A DNA stretch of 64,000 bases, taken from positions 248,001 to 312,000 of the forward strand of contig NW_008806275.1 of the NCBI RefSeq assembly GCF_000400465.1. The letters are read 5' to 3'. The notes beneath the pieces were generated by a model that saw only the letters and a list, made by a program, of their open reading frames with translations, did no database searches and had not been told where the DNA came from. Source of the stretch: Wallemia ichthyophaga EXF-994. Lineage: Eukaryota; Basidiomycota; Wallemiomycetes; Wallemiales; Wallemiaceae. Position 1 is the stretch's first letter. Each line of letters starts with the position of its first letter. Positions 21,383-32,985 of the stretch are shown here, piece after piece. A program made the translations under genes and the position numbers.

Positions 21383-24082
21383 ATGACAAAAAACACAGAA
21401 TTATTTAAAGATAAAGTGGCAATCATCACTGGCGCTGGTGGTGGACTTGGGAGATGGTAAGATGGTGATGTAGTTCGCGTATGCCACGCTGAAAGATTCA
21501 AAGCTACGCACGCCTCCTCGCACAGCACGGTGCTAAAGTCGTCGTCAACGATGTATCTCTCGACGCAGCTGACAAGGTTGTCGCGGAGATTAAGCAGAGT
21601 GGGTGAAGTTGGCAGTGGAAGTGGCAGATGGCTCAACGCACCCAACACAGCCGGTGGAGTGGCTATAGCCGATTCACACTCAGTGACAGATGGCGCGAAC
21701 GTTATCCAGTCTGCGCTGTCTGCGTTTGGTACTCTGCACATACTTATCAATAACGCTGGTCTGTTTTCATTGTGATTGCGTCATTGCGATTTCTTATCAC
21801 ACCACAGGCATCCTCAGAGACCGCTCATTCGCCAAAATGTCAGATAAAGTGGGGTTTTATGAGTCCACAGCTACTCAACTCACATTTTACCCCAGGAATG
21901 GGACCAGGTCATCGATATCCACCTCACAGGCTCTTTCTCCTGCTCTAAAGCTGCTTGGCCTGTCTTTAGGAAGCAGAAGTTTGGCCGTATCATTAATACA
22001 GCCTCAGCCGCTGGTTTATAGTGGGTGCTGGTAGTGTACACAACCACGCAGTCTTCTAACTCCCCTTCAGCGGTAACAGAGGCCAAGCTGTATGCCGAGA
22101 TCTGTCATATAATATCCACTAACAGCTTCACAGAACTATAGCGCTGCTAAAATGGGTCTCACCGCATTCTCCAAGACTTTGGCCAGTGCGTGTACCTTAG
22201 CTTAACCCACTCAATCCCTTACTCATTGCCTTCACTCCAGTCGAAGGCGCGAAATACAACATTCGTGCTAATACAGTCGTCCCAGTAAGTGGCTTTACAA
22301 ATATTTGCACGCAGAAGAAATGACAAGAGGTAGATGGCCAAAAGCGCAATGGTGAGCGTGTTGTTGGCGTTATTTCATCTATTCTAACAATCAACTCACA
22401 GACTGAAACAGTCCTTCCAGTTGATATTCTTGAAAAGTTGCTGCCTGAGGCTGTCGCACCTTTCGTAGCGTTCCTTTGCTTGCCCGATGAAGCAGGCTCG
22501 CCCGAATCAGGGCCTATAACAGGGAGAGTCTTTGAAGTTGGTGCGGGTTACTGCACTGAATTGCGCTGGGAGCGTGCTAAAGGTGGGTTTATTGAGTTGA
22601 AAAGTCAAAACTGTCTCAGAACACTCTCTTACGTTTGCTGCAGGCCACATCTTCAAGCCAGATGACTCATTCACGCCGTCGGCTGTCAAGGCACAATGGC
22701 ACAACGTCATGGATTTCAACCAAGGCAGAGAATACCCAAAGCGTGTCGAAGATTCCCACGGCAAGATAGAGGAAGTAACTAAAATGTCTCCTAAGATGCC
22801 CTCAAACACACAAGCAGAACCTGCAGTGCGTTTCGACAAACAGACTGTCATTATTACTGGCAGTGGGGCTGGTCTCGGACGCATCTACGCGCTCATGTTT
22901 GCCAGTCTGGGTGGGAATGTCGTTGTGAATGATGTCTCAGAGCAAGCAGCTCAGGGGGTAGTCAACGAAATTAAGGGTGGTGGGAAGGGCGATGCGGTTG
23001 CTGTTGTTACGAGTGCTGAAGATGGTGATGCACTCGTCAACGCTGCTATCAACTCGTTCGGCAGGATCGACGCACTCGTAGCTAACGCTGGTATTCTGCG
23101 CGATAAGAGTTTCGCAGGCATGACCAAACCTGAATGGGATGCAGTCCTCGCTGTTCATCTAAGAGGTACTTATAAGGTTGTATTGGTTTGGGTGTGGTGA
23201 GATGAAGCCTTCTGACAATGTTTTGCTAGTCAATTAAGGCCGTTTACCCGCTTTTCCAGAAACAAGGTTATGGGCGTATCGTCACTACGGCATCAGGTGT
23301 CTCGCTGCATGGTAACTTTGGACAGGCTGTGTGTATGCGGTGTGTAGACGATATTCACTCATTCAAAATCCTCGCAGAACTACTCCTCGGCCAAAGCTGC
23401 GATTATAGGCCTCACTCGCTCCGTTGCTATCGAGGGTGAGAAGTACGGGTAAGTGTTGAACCGGGTCCTCGGATCTCCGCCGCTGATGACATGTCGGTAT
23501 TAGTATTCTCGCGAATGCGATAGTCCCGACGGCGGGAACTGCGGTGAGTGTGAAGTGTCTACACAAATGTGTGGAAGAAGAGCGATTGTACTAATGCGCC
23601 TATTTCAGATGACAGCGACAGTATGGCCAGAGGAGATGATAAAAATCTTCAAGGTGGGTTGAATGTGGTGTATTGCTAGCATTCACACGAACACTAACAT
23701 ATTTGCAGCCCGATTACGTTGCGCCGATAGTCGGCTATCTCGTCTCGAAAGGTGGGTATGAGTAAACAAATAAGCGGGGCACATCTAATAAACCCCACAG
23801 ACAACGGGGATACGGGGCTAGTGGTGGAAGTTGCGGCGGGATGGTCAGCTGCCATACGTTACCAGAGAGGCGGCGGGCATCGCTTCGACGGGGCGAGATA
23901 CGCGCCCGAGGATGTCGCGATGAATTGGAAGCGTATTGCAGGGTTTGAAGATGGCAGGGCACATTACCCGACGTCGACAGCTGACTCACTGATGAAGGTA
24001 TGTGGGGTGTTTGCGTGGAGATGGTGTGCTGACCGCTGCTCGGCTGCAGTTCCTCGAGAGTGCCAAGGAAGCGAAGCTGTGA
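21383..24082 (+). CDS. FOX2: peroxisomal multifunctional beta-oxidation enzyme, two SDR domains
   Basis: About 610 aa from roughly 18 exons, with start ATG 21383 and stop 24080-24082. Exon 1 ends near 21458. The longest exon (22654 to ~23175) joins the two halves. Both halves are short-chain dehydrogenases: first TGAGGGLGR, NNAG, YSAAK; second TGSGAGLGR, ANAG, YSSAK. Each thus has the nucleotide site and the Tyr-x3-Lys catalytic pair. They match the two 3-hydroxyacyl-CoA dehydrogenase domains of Fox2/MFE-2. The protein ends ESAKEAKL, an AKL-type PTS1, so it goes to peroxisomes. The C-terminal hydratase-2 (MaoC/hot-dog) domain of yeast Fox2 is absent. Intron density (about 17 in 2.7 kb) far exceeds all neighbours. 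Individual splice sites were checked by restoring conserved motifs, but some are less certain. Confidence 0.85.
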
Positions 24083-24403
24083 TAGTAAACAAATGAACGT
24101 AGCTATTAAGCAACTTAACAACTGAATAAGTAACTTGGAATGATGAATTTTAAATTTACAAATTTTATGCGTCCACCGAGCAACCATATGACCTAGTGAG
24201 TCGGATGTGATGGGCGAGGGAGTGCGAGGGGATATCGGTAGCGGAGGAAGCGGAATGAATTGGGAGGCGTGAGTGATGGCTAAATACATAGCTCACTCCA
24301 CGCTCACTTGAATTACCGCTGTGTTCCTGAGTGTTTAAAACCCGGGGTTCTCCGCAAAACTGGTTGGTGGAGTCAGTGTCGCGTGTGTGGTTGTAGAGGT
24401 ACG
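24083..24403. other. intergenic region
   Basis: 321 bp between the peroxisomal enzyme gene and the zinc-cluster gene, both on the plus strand. It holds the downstream promoter; no gene seen. Confidence 0.5.
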
Positions 24404-25936
24404 ATGAACACGCAGACGACGCAAACGGATGTGCATAGGCAGAGGTTTGTAGAGGGGAATGGGGGGAATAATAGGAGTGGAAGAGGGAGTGGGAGTGGTG
24501 CCGCTCACTTACCAAGCAGTGCGCCTACCAAGTTATTCCCGCTGCAGCTTCCAAGCAGAGAGAATTCAAGGCCCGTGAATCAGGTGCAATCACAGTCTCA
24601 GTCGCATCCACAGCAGCCCAAGTCCCAGTCACGCCATTTACAACTCCACCCACCTCCGCCACCACCACCACCAATCAAATCAGTCTACAGCGGTCCTATT
24701 CCACCACCATCACTGTTCAGACGGAGTAATGAGGATCTTAAAGCCCAGACGTCGCATACGGGGCACTCTAAGCACCCCGCACACCCCGCAAACAACTCCT
24801 TCCCCACTCTACCGCCGATCAGCAGCGTTGAGGGCGTCGTTGAGGAGAATGATGCAGGCACACGCAAGCGCAAATCACAGGATACAAGTGGCAGTTTTTC
24901 AGATGAGACACATGGTAAGCATCAGATGCAGATGCCGACGCAACAGACGCAACAGACGCAACAGTCACAGTACACTCACACACAACGCACCAAGAATGGC
25001 AGCGGTAACGGTAAAGCCAAAAGCGCGCGCAGACGTGCGTGCGAGGAGTGCGCACGCGCCAAAGCACGCTGTAAAGTGGAGCCAGGTGATGGAGTAACAC
25101 CGCCAATGTGCACGAGGTGCAAGATGTACGGCCATTCGTGCCTCTTACCGGAGGGATATGTGATCGATAGCGACTGGATGGATGAGGATGTACAGACGCC
25201 GCGGAAGAGGGCGAGACGTAACACGGCCAACAGCAACAGTAACAGCAGTGGAGATGATAGAGGTAGGGAGAGGGATTGTGAGAGGGAGGGATATCTCGAT
25301 GGTGTTGGTGTTAGGGATAAAGAAAGAGACACAAGTAGAGATAGGGATAGAGAGGTCGACTGGCATATGCATAGACGTCTCAGCGAAGCGTGGCAGTATC
25401 ACCACGGCCACCCTTCACCTTCAAGTTATAACTTGATACCACCCGGTTTTGAACAACGCGAACAACGCGAACAACGCGAACAACGCGAACAACGGGATCA
25501 ATGGGATCTTTACTCGCAATACTCACATTACCCTCAATATACCCAGCACACTCCTCACACCACTCAACAACCCCCTCAACCACCTAATAGATATGGATAT
25601 CCTCAGATGCACTACTCACCAACAGTACCATCAGCACCTTCAGCACCTTCAGCACCGTCGATGGATGTAGCCTTCTTGCGTGGGTGGTATTAAACATACA
25701 AAATTCTCCCTAACACAAACACACACACAGAAGCTGAAATGGCTAGCTACCCTTTTCTCAGACACATTGCTGGCTATGATCTCAGCAGGTTGTCCTTGTT
25801 TCTTTCCGCGGCTGTACGTGTCGGTATTACGGGGATATACGCAGGCGAGCAGACGACGCAGGGGCACTCGCAGGGGCACTCACAGTCACAGCAATCCCAG
25901 CAGTCATCACAGCCAGCACAAGAGCCACGAGAGTAA
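24404..25936 (+). CDS. Zn2Cys6-type transcription factor, low-complexity
   Basis: Exons 24404..25679 and 25731..25936; 493 aa. A fungal zinc cluster lies near residues 212-245: CEECARAKARC, then after a 12-residue loop MCTRCKMYGHSC. It is preceded by a basic ARRRA. Unusually it is in the middle of the protein rather than at the N terminus. Flanks are Gln/Pro/Ser/His-rich, with an EQR heptad-like run near residue 350. A stop at 25691 would end the protein in GWY, but GTGGGT at 25680, a CTAAC branch and ACACAG at 25730 join in frame to a conserved-looking last exon (MASYPFLRHIAGYDLSR). I therefore extend the gene. Target genes unknown. Confidence 0.7.
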
Positions 25937-26000
25937 TTTGAAATATTCAAGAGAAAGATGTAAGACATGTAAGACATGTAGAATTAATTAAGTTATTACT

Positions 26001-26897
26001 TTATTTCGACGGCGATGGATCGACGGGTGAACCAAATTCAGTAGTCTTGTTGTCAATACCACGGCGAATGTGGTCGTCGTCGAGGTGATCGAGACGGTGC
26101 AGTTCGCTGCGAGTGTAATGCACGAGGCTGTTGAGGTGGATAGGGATAGCGACTTCCATAGCCTCGCCATGTACGCCCTCTTCCTCCCTAACGGCTCTAC
26201 CAGAAGGGGACAACTCCATGTCACCCGAGTCAATCTCCTCCTTGACGCCTCTACCTGAGTAGATATTCCTCCAGAACGCAGCAGCGAGTACAGCATCACC
26301 GCGGACGAGTCCCTCGTCATACGCCACACCTGAACCACGCCACATATCCAAATAAGCCATCATGTAACCTCTAACAGTGCGCTCCTGGGTGATTTTAAAC
26401 TTGTGACGAATACGCGATTCAATGTCGATGAAAAAGTGATTAATGAGCTCCTGTATATAGAGACGTGCGAGTGGTTCTGGGAGAGCTCTGAACCTGACGG
26501 TAAGCAACCAAATGTGGAGGTTAGTGAGGTGGAACCACGTGTTGAAGGTGGGCGGGAGGTTAGCAGTTTTAAGGAATTCACCGTGGCCTTCTTCCCACTC
26601 GGCACACCTATCGTAGTAGTCGGAGGTGGTGCGTATTGCGGTGGAGGTGTCGCTGTTGTATCCAAATAACTTGGCTATGGAGAAGACGATTTTCTTGGTT
26701 AGTTCGGAATGCTGCTTGGGCGGGCGTGCCTTTGGTGAGAGCGGGGTGGCGGAAAGGAGAGGTTTCTTGTGCGGTGGCTGTGGCTGCGACTGCGAGTGGT
26801 TCGACTGAGTGGATAACAAACTCCTAGTGGGATTGCGGGCTATGGCGCGTACAATACACCGCTGGTTCGCTTTAATAGCATTCGTTATTAGTGGCAT
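26001..26897 (-). CDS. CBP3: complex III assembly chaperone Cbp3/UQCC1
   Basis: Intronless, 298 aa. A basic mitochondrial leader with Arg and Ser (residues 1-45) precedes the ubiquinol-cytochrome c chaperone domain, from about residue 85 to 265. Visible in it are the RTTSDYYDRCAEW start, FNTWFHLTNLHIWLLTVRFR, QELINHFFIDIESRIR and GYMMAYLDMWRGSGVAYDEG. Cbp3 with Cbp6 binds mitoribosomes and newly made cytochrome b and passes it into complex III. An upstream in-frame extension would overlap the divergent YAR1-like gene and lacks support, so the start is the ATG at 26897, 48 bp from that gene. Confidence 0.9.
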   Translation of the reverse strand: MPLITNAIKANQRCIVRAIARNPTRSLLSTQSNHSQSQPQPPHKKPLLSATPLSPKARPPKQHSELTKKIVFSIAKLFGYNSDTSTAIRTTSDYYDRCAEWEEGHGEFLKTANLPPTFNTWFHLTNLHIWLLTVRFRALPEPLARLYIQELINHFFIDIESRIRHKFKITQERTVRGYMMAYLDMWRGSGVAYDEGLVRGDAVLAAAFWRNIYSGRGVKEEIDSGDMELSPSGRAVREEEGVHGEAMEVAIPIHLNSLVHYTRSELHRLDHLDDDHIRRGIDNKTTEFGSPVDPSPSK

Positions 26898-26945
26898 GGT
26901 GGTTGTGGTGCTAGAGCCATTCGTCTTCTCTTCTCGCTCCGGACA
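26898..26945. promoter_or_regulatory. 48-bp divergent promoter (CBP3 / ankyrin protein)
   Basis: Distance between the two ATGs is 48 bp; no room for separate promoters. Confidence 0.55.
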
Positions 26946-27566
26946 ATGACGACGACTAGGCAACTCGACCAGGAAGAGGTGATCCTCGCAGGCAGATTGA
27001 ATGAAGTGGATCAAGTGGTTGAGGCCATCGATGAATTTGGAATCCACGCACTCCTCACCGCCAGAGACGACAGAAGCAACTCAATTCTGCACATGTTATC
27101 AGCGAATAATCATTTAGAGCTGCTCAAGAGGGTTATCGGTGGCTGTGGTGGATGTAAGGACGCACTCGCTGCCACTCTCCTCCATCAAAATCAGTCAAAA
27201 TCCACAGCACTTCATTGGGCAGCTACAAATGGGAACAAAGAGCTGGCTATTTACTTGTGTGAACAGGCAAGGGATGTGGGTGACGACACAGAGCACAAAC
27301 TCACTTTCTCCACAAACCAATCTGGGCTCAGTGCTGCTTCTGAAGCTGAGAGAGGTGGTCATGACGATTTGGTGGTCGAGTTGCTCGCCCGGATGGATGC
27401 ACTCGATAAGGGAAGCAGAGGTGGTGACGGTGAGGGTGCTGAGGGCGCACAGGAGCCACTCTCTCAACCTGAAGACTCGCAACCTGAAAACCCACAAGAA
27501 GACGTGGTTGTACAAGTAGGCGATACATCCACAATCACAAATAAAGTGGATGAAATAAACCTGTAA
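26946..27566 (+). CDS. YAR1: small ankyrin-repeat protein, Yar1-like
   Basis: Intronless, 206 aa. Ankyrin repeats cover about residues 40-145: SILHMLSANNHLELLKRVI, then TALHWAATNGNKELAIYL and the degenerate SGLSAASEAERGGHDDLV. An acidic, Gln/Pro-rich tail follows. Size, two to three repeats and acidic C terminus match yeast Yar1, the dedicated chaperone of ribosomal protein Rps3; the match is by layout and motif, and other small ankyrin proteins remain possible. Confidence 0.7.
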   Translation: MTTTRQLDQEEVILAGRLNEVDQVVEAIDEFGIHALLTARDDRSNSILHMLSANNHLELLKRVIGGCGGCKDALAATLLHQNQSKSTALHWAATNGNKELAIYLCEQARDVGDDTEHKLTFSTNQSGLSAASEAERGGHDDLVVELLARMDALDKGSRGGDGEGAEGAQEPLSQPEDSQPENPQEDVVVQVGDTSTITNKVDEINL

Positions 27567-27707
27567 TATTGTAGCCTGATTCATACTCTTTCTCTATTTT
27601 TATCGACTTGGTTTCTGCGGGTGATTGGTTTTCAAACTCAGATCCGACGGTGCCGAGGACCCAACTGAGTAGGAAGCAGCCCACTTGCATTCGACTATCA
27701 AACATCC

Positions 27708-29836
27708 ATGGACCATAACAAGAAGAGGAAGAGGCTTACCAAGGTGTGTTCTCTGTGTGGGTGTGTGGGTGTATTTCTTATCAAACGCTAGGCCTGCGAT
27801 AATTGCCATAAAGTGGGTGGATTACTTATATCCACGCTATTCTTACAGCTGTGCAGAACAAACGCCGCTGCGATGGGTTCCTCCCGTGTTCAAATTGGTG
27901 TGTTCTCCACTCAACTACACCCCACCTAACACAGCCCACAGCGACTTCTCAGGTAAACAATGCTCTTATTCAGATAACAATGGCCACTCTATCCCGCCGC
28001 CCAAGTCCAGATCAGAGAAAGAGCACGAGTCTCACCTCAAGATAAAAACTGAGTACAACCTTTTCTCGAGTGATCTGCACGGCGAGAACAGCAAGGCTGT
28101 ACTCAATGATCCTCTCCTTAAGAAAGAGCTCGTCCTGCTCTTCCTCGATCACATGTACCCATTCAACCTCATCTTCCACAAGCCAAGCCTCCTCTATGCC
28201 CTCGAGAAGGACAGACTAACCCCGATGCTCCTCAACTCCATCTTCGCCCTCTCTGCCAGGCTCAGCCCCCACCCCCGCTTCCAGCACATCGAACCTTGGA
28301 AGACCGGCGTCGACTTTGCTGCCATTGCCCGGCGTATTCTCTTCGATCCCGATGATTTGGGCGCTTGTGCCCTCGACGACAGCAAGCTGGAGGTTGTCCA
28401 AACATCTTTACTTCTCGCTGCCCACGATTTCGGCATTGGTCTGTTTAACAGGGCATACACTTATCTAGGTGGGAGTGTACCACTTTACTTTTTTTATAGA
28501 TGGCTGACACCTGATAATTACCCCTAGGCATCGCCATCTCCCAGCTTAAAATATTGGGTCTTAATCACGACGATTTCGTCACCCCCGCCCCAGAAAATAC
28601 CCGCGAGAAGTGGATCTCCAGGGAGGAACGCAGACGGACAGGCTGGTGCGTCATTATGTTAGACTCCGTCGCTGCCGCTATCAACGGCCGCGCCAAGCCA
28701 TTCGAAGAGCATGATTTGAAGATGTTCCTGCCCTCTGACGATGTGGCATTTGAGTTGGCAGTGGGCAATGTCGGCAACAGAGGTGAGTTGACTGTGTATT
28801 AGGCTGTCAATGCTAAATACATGTCTTGCAATCCTCAGAATTCATAAACACCCCTCCGTCAACAGACAACGCGACCACCGAATTCGGCTATCTGATCAGG
28901 ATAGTGAATGTGTTTTCCAATGTGAGTGGTTTGTGTCTTTGAGTTAAATACCCATCTAAAGCACTCCAGGTAATGGGATACATATACTTTCACGAAAAGG
29001 AGCGTATGGCAAATGCGTCGCAGAGGAGCACAAACACAACCACTCAATCACCCTACTCAAGTCATTCATGCAAGCAGGATCTAGCACAGTGGTCGCAGTC
29101 ACTACCCCCGCATCTCGAACTAAGCAGTATCAACCTGAACCTGGCCATGATGTCGATGCAAGCTGGTGCAAATTCGTCTGGCTGGTGCTACGCACTGATG
29201 CATGCCTTCGCAGAGTGCAGCGTCTTTTACTTGCACTCGACAGTCGAGCAGGGAGCAAGTGAAGAGAGCATGCGAACCAGCGCCGACAGACAGAATCAGA
29301 GTGTCGGGAACATGCGCGCGGTAATAGACGCACTGGGAAGAAGCGGACGCAAGAGTCCACTGCTCATCTACTTTGTCTATGTCGTATCGAAATGGCAGTT
29401 GCATGTACAGGGTGCACTCGACGCTGTTGTCGCTGATATTTGGGATGAAGAGCTGGCCGAGTTGTGGAGAATGGACAAGACACTGCTCACTGGCGATGGC
29501 AATTCACCCCCTGTGCTTGAAGAAGAGGGCAGCGAGAATGAGAATGAGAGTGAGAGTGATAAGGCACATGACACTCATAGCACTCACGCTCACACTAACA
29601 CCCACACTAACACCATGGAAACTATCGCTAAACTCCTCGAAAACGCTAACCAACCCGCAGCCACACTCAACACCAGCGTCAATCCAGTGGATCTTAACCT
29701 TCTACCCTCTCGTAACCTCCTCTTGTCACCGTCTTTACCGGATTTATTCGCACCTTCAACCACCACAAGCACTCCGAGCGATCAGCAGCAGCAGCACACG
29801 CAAGAAAACGCGGTATTTGGTTTAGGATTGAGCTAG
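27708..29836 (+). CDS. Zn2Cys6 fungal-specific transcription factor
   Basis: Exons 27708..27743, 27792..27812, 27857..27897, 27942..28468, 28528..28782, 28839..28921, 28970..29836; 609 aa. Splicing four tiny 5' exons restores a perfect N-terminal zinc cluster, KACDNCHKNKRRCDGFLPC followed by SNCDFSGKQC. The central fungal_trans domain begins near residue 80 (LFLDHMYPFNLIFHKPSLLY) and includes the GIAISQLKILGLN and REERRRTGWCVIMLD signatures of this class. The C terminus is Ser/Thr/Gln-rich with an acidic patch. The protein is a DNA-binding regulator, target unknown. The zinc cluster is divided over three introns, an easy place for automatic gene models to fail. Confidence 0.85.
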
Positions 29837-29942
29837 CTTATTAATGTAATATAAAATAACAAATTAACATATTTTGCCAGATATTTTTAAATGACATAAT
29901 CTTCTAATCTAATCGTTCTTCTGCCTGCACCACCATCTTCAC

Positions 29943-30818
29943 ATGACGAGTCCATACTGGAAATTCTTTCAGCGCACCATTGATCAACTAGCGCAGCGGT
30001 CAAAAATAAGTGGGTGGAATTAGTGCACAAGCTTGTACGATTCTCACACGTCCACAGTCGCCAACGCCTCACCAACACCGACGACGCCCCCAATACGTCT
30101 AGCCACGCTGAGGAGCAGCTCCGATATCTCCAACTGGGCTGTTGGCTGCGATGGTGATATGGGCGGGCGCAGTCGGGCGCAGCTTGAATACGTGGGCGGT
30201 GTGAATGTGAGTGGGGGCGAGGAGAAGCATGCGAAATTCAGTGGCGTTCTCGATCCATACGTCCCCGAACAATGGAAGAAAACTCTCGAGGATGGCGTTA
30301 AGGCTAAGAGCGGTTATGCTGGTCTGCGCACTAAAACTCGCACTACACTCTTCGGTACAGCGTGTTGGGACCTGTCGCTGCACCCGTACCTCGCTATGCG
30401 TGTTAGGAATAACATGGCTAAAGGTGGAGGTGCAAGTAGTGGTAGTGTTAGCAACAGCAGCGGCTACTTTATCAACATTCAGACAGAAGGCGCTGTACGC
30501 AGCGATCTGTTTCAGCATCGCCTCTTCACTCCCCCTAACTCTCACTGGCATACCCTTGTCGTTCCCCTTAGCTCATTTGTCCTCACTAACGCGGGTGAGA
30601 CTTCGGATCAGCAACTGCCTATGCTCAGAGAGAAAATTCGCACCGTCGGTATCAGTCTCCTCGCTAATCCTGATGGTAATAGCACAGGTAGAGTTGAAAA
30701 TAGCGAACGCTTTGATCTCGATATCGAATGGATTGAGGCGTGGAACGATAGCAATCCAGATGTTGTAGCTAGACAGAGTCAAGATGGTAATGATAGTGAG
30801 AAGAAGGAAAGTCTATAA
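29943..30818 (+). CDS. CIA30: complex I assembly factor CIA30/NDUFAF1
   Basis: Exons 29943..30009 and 30058..30818; 275 aa. After a short N terminus the NDUFAF1/CIA30 domain runs to the end: SSSDISNWAVGCDGDMGG, YAGLRTKTRTTLFGTACWD, the YFINIQTEG strand, HTLVVPLSSFVLTNAG and FDLDIEWIEAWN. The galactose-binding-like fold helps assemble the membrane arm of mitochondrial complex I. No strong presequence is visible. The intron (GTGGGT...CCACAG) is needed to reach an ATG. It lies beside SDH1 and CBP3 on a broader scale, but nothing suggests co-regulation. Confidence 0.88.
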
Positions 30819-30962
30819 GTTTTGTTGATACATTTTATTCTAATCATTCATTTCTATATATTGGTGTCTATACTTGAGTATCTATAAGTGCCTTGTCTAT
30901 AAGTGCCGTGTCTATTCAATACTGCAATAAATATTAATCATGTCGTCATTATATGATGCCGT

Positions 30963-32985
30963 CTATATTTCTCTCTGAAAAGCTCTAAAAATGTCTTGAT
31001 ACGAAGGTGCAGCGTGGTGATGCGATTGCGATTGATTCTGCGACTGTGACTGCAACTGACTCACACCCCCAACCCCACTCTTACCACTCTCATACAGGTA
31101 GTCGTTGATGAGTTTCTTGGTTCCGTCGGTGATATGCGTCTCGTCCAACCCATTGCTGAGGTTTGTAACACTGTCGATGGTATCTGGCAGCGCGTGTGTG
31201 TAAGGCTGGACGCTGCTGGCTGATGAGAAGGTGGATGTAGATGTCGACGAGCAGCTCGAGCCTAATCCCGCCCCAACAATCACTCCATGACTGCTTGATT
31301 CCTGCGTTGTTCCCGGCAGTGCTTCCATATAACTGAACATCTGTGCCTCTGTTTCTGCTTCTGCCTTGGGTATGTCGATAGGTACACTCTGGGTATGTTG
31401 TGAAGGGATATCGCCGAAGACCTGGTTGATGTAGTTGAAATTGTCGTTGTGATAGTAGGTATCGCCAATATCGCCAATGCCACCAGCACCACTACCGTCA
31501 ACACCCTCACTGCCATCTACATCCCCCAACACCATATCGAAATCGAAATCCATCCTTGCGTCACCCAAGTCGTCACCATACCCATGCCGCGTGAAATCAA
31601 GACCATATTCAAGACATGTGTTGTCTATAGCAGCCCATTCGTTAGCCAGATTTGCCGCTGTTGCCGGTGCGAGCATTACCGCTGGATCGTAAGCCAGATT
31701 GGAGAGTGAGGAGGCTTGCGGGTTTGCGTCTGAGTTTGACACGTCTAGTGCGGAATCTGACACCCATCCACTCCCACTCCCATTCCCACTCACTTCCTTC
31801 TCTTCCATATTGATGTAGTGGTCCATTTCCAGTCGCAGGTAGGGCGGTATGGCGGACATGTACATGTCTTCTGGGTGTGTTGGGTGCGCGTAGTGCTTGC
31901 ACTGCGTGTAGCTGCTCGATGGCTCTGACTGTAAGAATGAGGGTGGTGATGACAGTGACTGTGAGTACGAGTGTGGATATGAACGTGAAGACGCCGATGC
32001 TGTGTCGCTGAATGTGAATGCTGGTAGCTGATTCTCACTCTCATCTATTTCTCGCTTCACTTGTGCCTCGTCAAAGCTGAGATCAACCGCGAGAGTATTA
32101 CCAGCGTGTAAGGTTGTTTTCTTGTCATCCTCATGGTTTCTGCTCGCCTCCTCTCTCCTTCTAAGGCTGTTTCTACTTTTGGTTTGTGCGTTCGCTCTCC
32201 CGCGGCGTTGGCCGATGTAGCTAGTGTCCTGTTCGTTGTCGCTGTCATTCTTCTCATACATTTCCGTTTCCATCTCCTTTTCGCGCGCCACTTCTGCTTC
32301 TTGTTTCTCCCTAATAAGCTCCTCCAGCTCTCTGTGCGCGTCTGTCTCTTTCCTACGTGCGCTCTGCGCACCCCGCCCGCTCTTCACCGGCCGCTGTCCC
32401 CTCGCGGCGGACTTGGAGCGCACACCTCCACTCTCTTTCCTGCGCGGCTTGTATTGGTATTCGGGATACATGAGCTTATGCTCCCGCTTCACCTGCTCAG
32501 ATTTGGCGAGGTAGTGCTCGCGCACCTCCTCCGTCTCATTCAGCCAGCGCGCAGACAGATTTTTCGACAACTCCGTCTGTGACTCCCTCAGACACTGTGC
32601 CGGCTTCGCGGCCGCTTGCTCCTGTCTGTCGCAGTCGTGAGGTGTGACGTGTGCGTGTTGACATTTGCTACTCACTTGATCTTCGCTAGACTTTCCGACC
32701 GGTAGAGTATCCATGCACTGGTTGGGTGTGAGGCGATGCCGTGTGGTGCGCTGCTGCTCCAACTCACTTGGCTGGACGCGGCACTTTGGATTTGTTTCTT
32801 GATCTCGATTTCTTCGCCGGTTGTGGTGGGTTGATGTGGCTGTGGATGTGGATGTGTTTCGGATTCTCATTCTGACTCTGCCTCTGATCCAAAGACCCAA
32901 CACAGATGAACTGTACATCTCCCTCCTTTATTTCGCTCATCTCGCTCATCGGTTTATATTCTGAGACCTGTTCGCTTTCGAACAT
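30963..32985 (-). CDS. HMG-box transcription factor
   Basis: Exons complement(30963..32625, 32676..32717, 32768..32985); 640 aa. The HMG box, near residues 65-145, is assembled from three exons: KVPRPANAWILYRSESLAKI, then ELSKNLSARWLNETEEVREH and KREHKLMYPEYQYKPRRKE. The PRPANAxILYR start and YPxYxYxPRRK end are those of sequence-specific MATA/Ste11/Prf1-type HMG proteins rather than of general chromatin HMGB. A basic/Gln-rich stretch and a long Ser/Asp/Gly-rich region with possible activation function follow. In basidiomycetes such factors include pheromone-response regulators (Prf1, Mat2); whether this is one is inference. Start chosen at the ATG at 32985; an upstream GTG is ignored. Confidence 0.82.

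Noticed and set aside
24308-24403. N-terminal extension of the Zn2Cys6 gene upstream of 24404
   Set aside because: It begins at a TTG and the first true ATG is at 24404.
26898-27047. N-terminal extension of CBP3 over the divergent gene
   Set aside because: It would overlap 100 bp of the ankyrin gene and precede a good mitochondrial leader; the ATG at 26897 is adequate.
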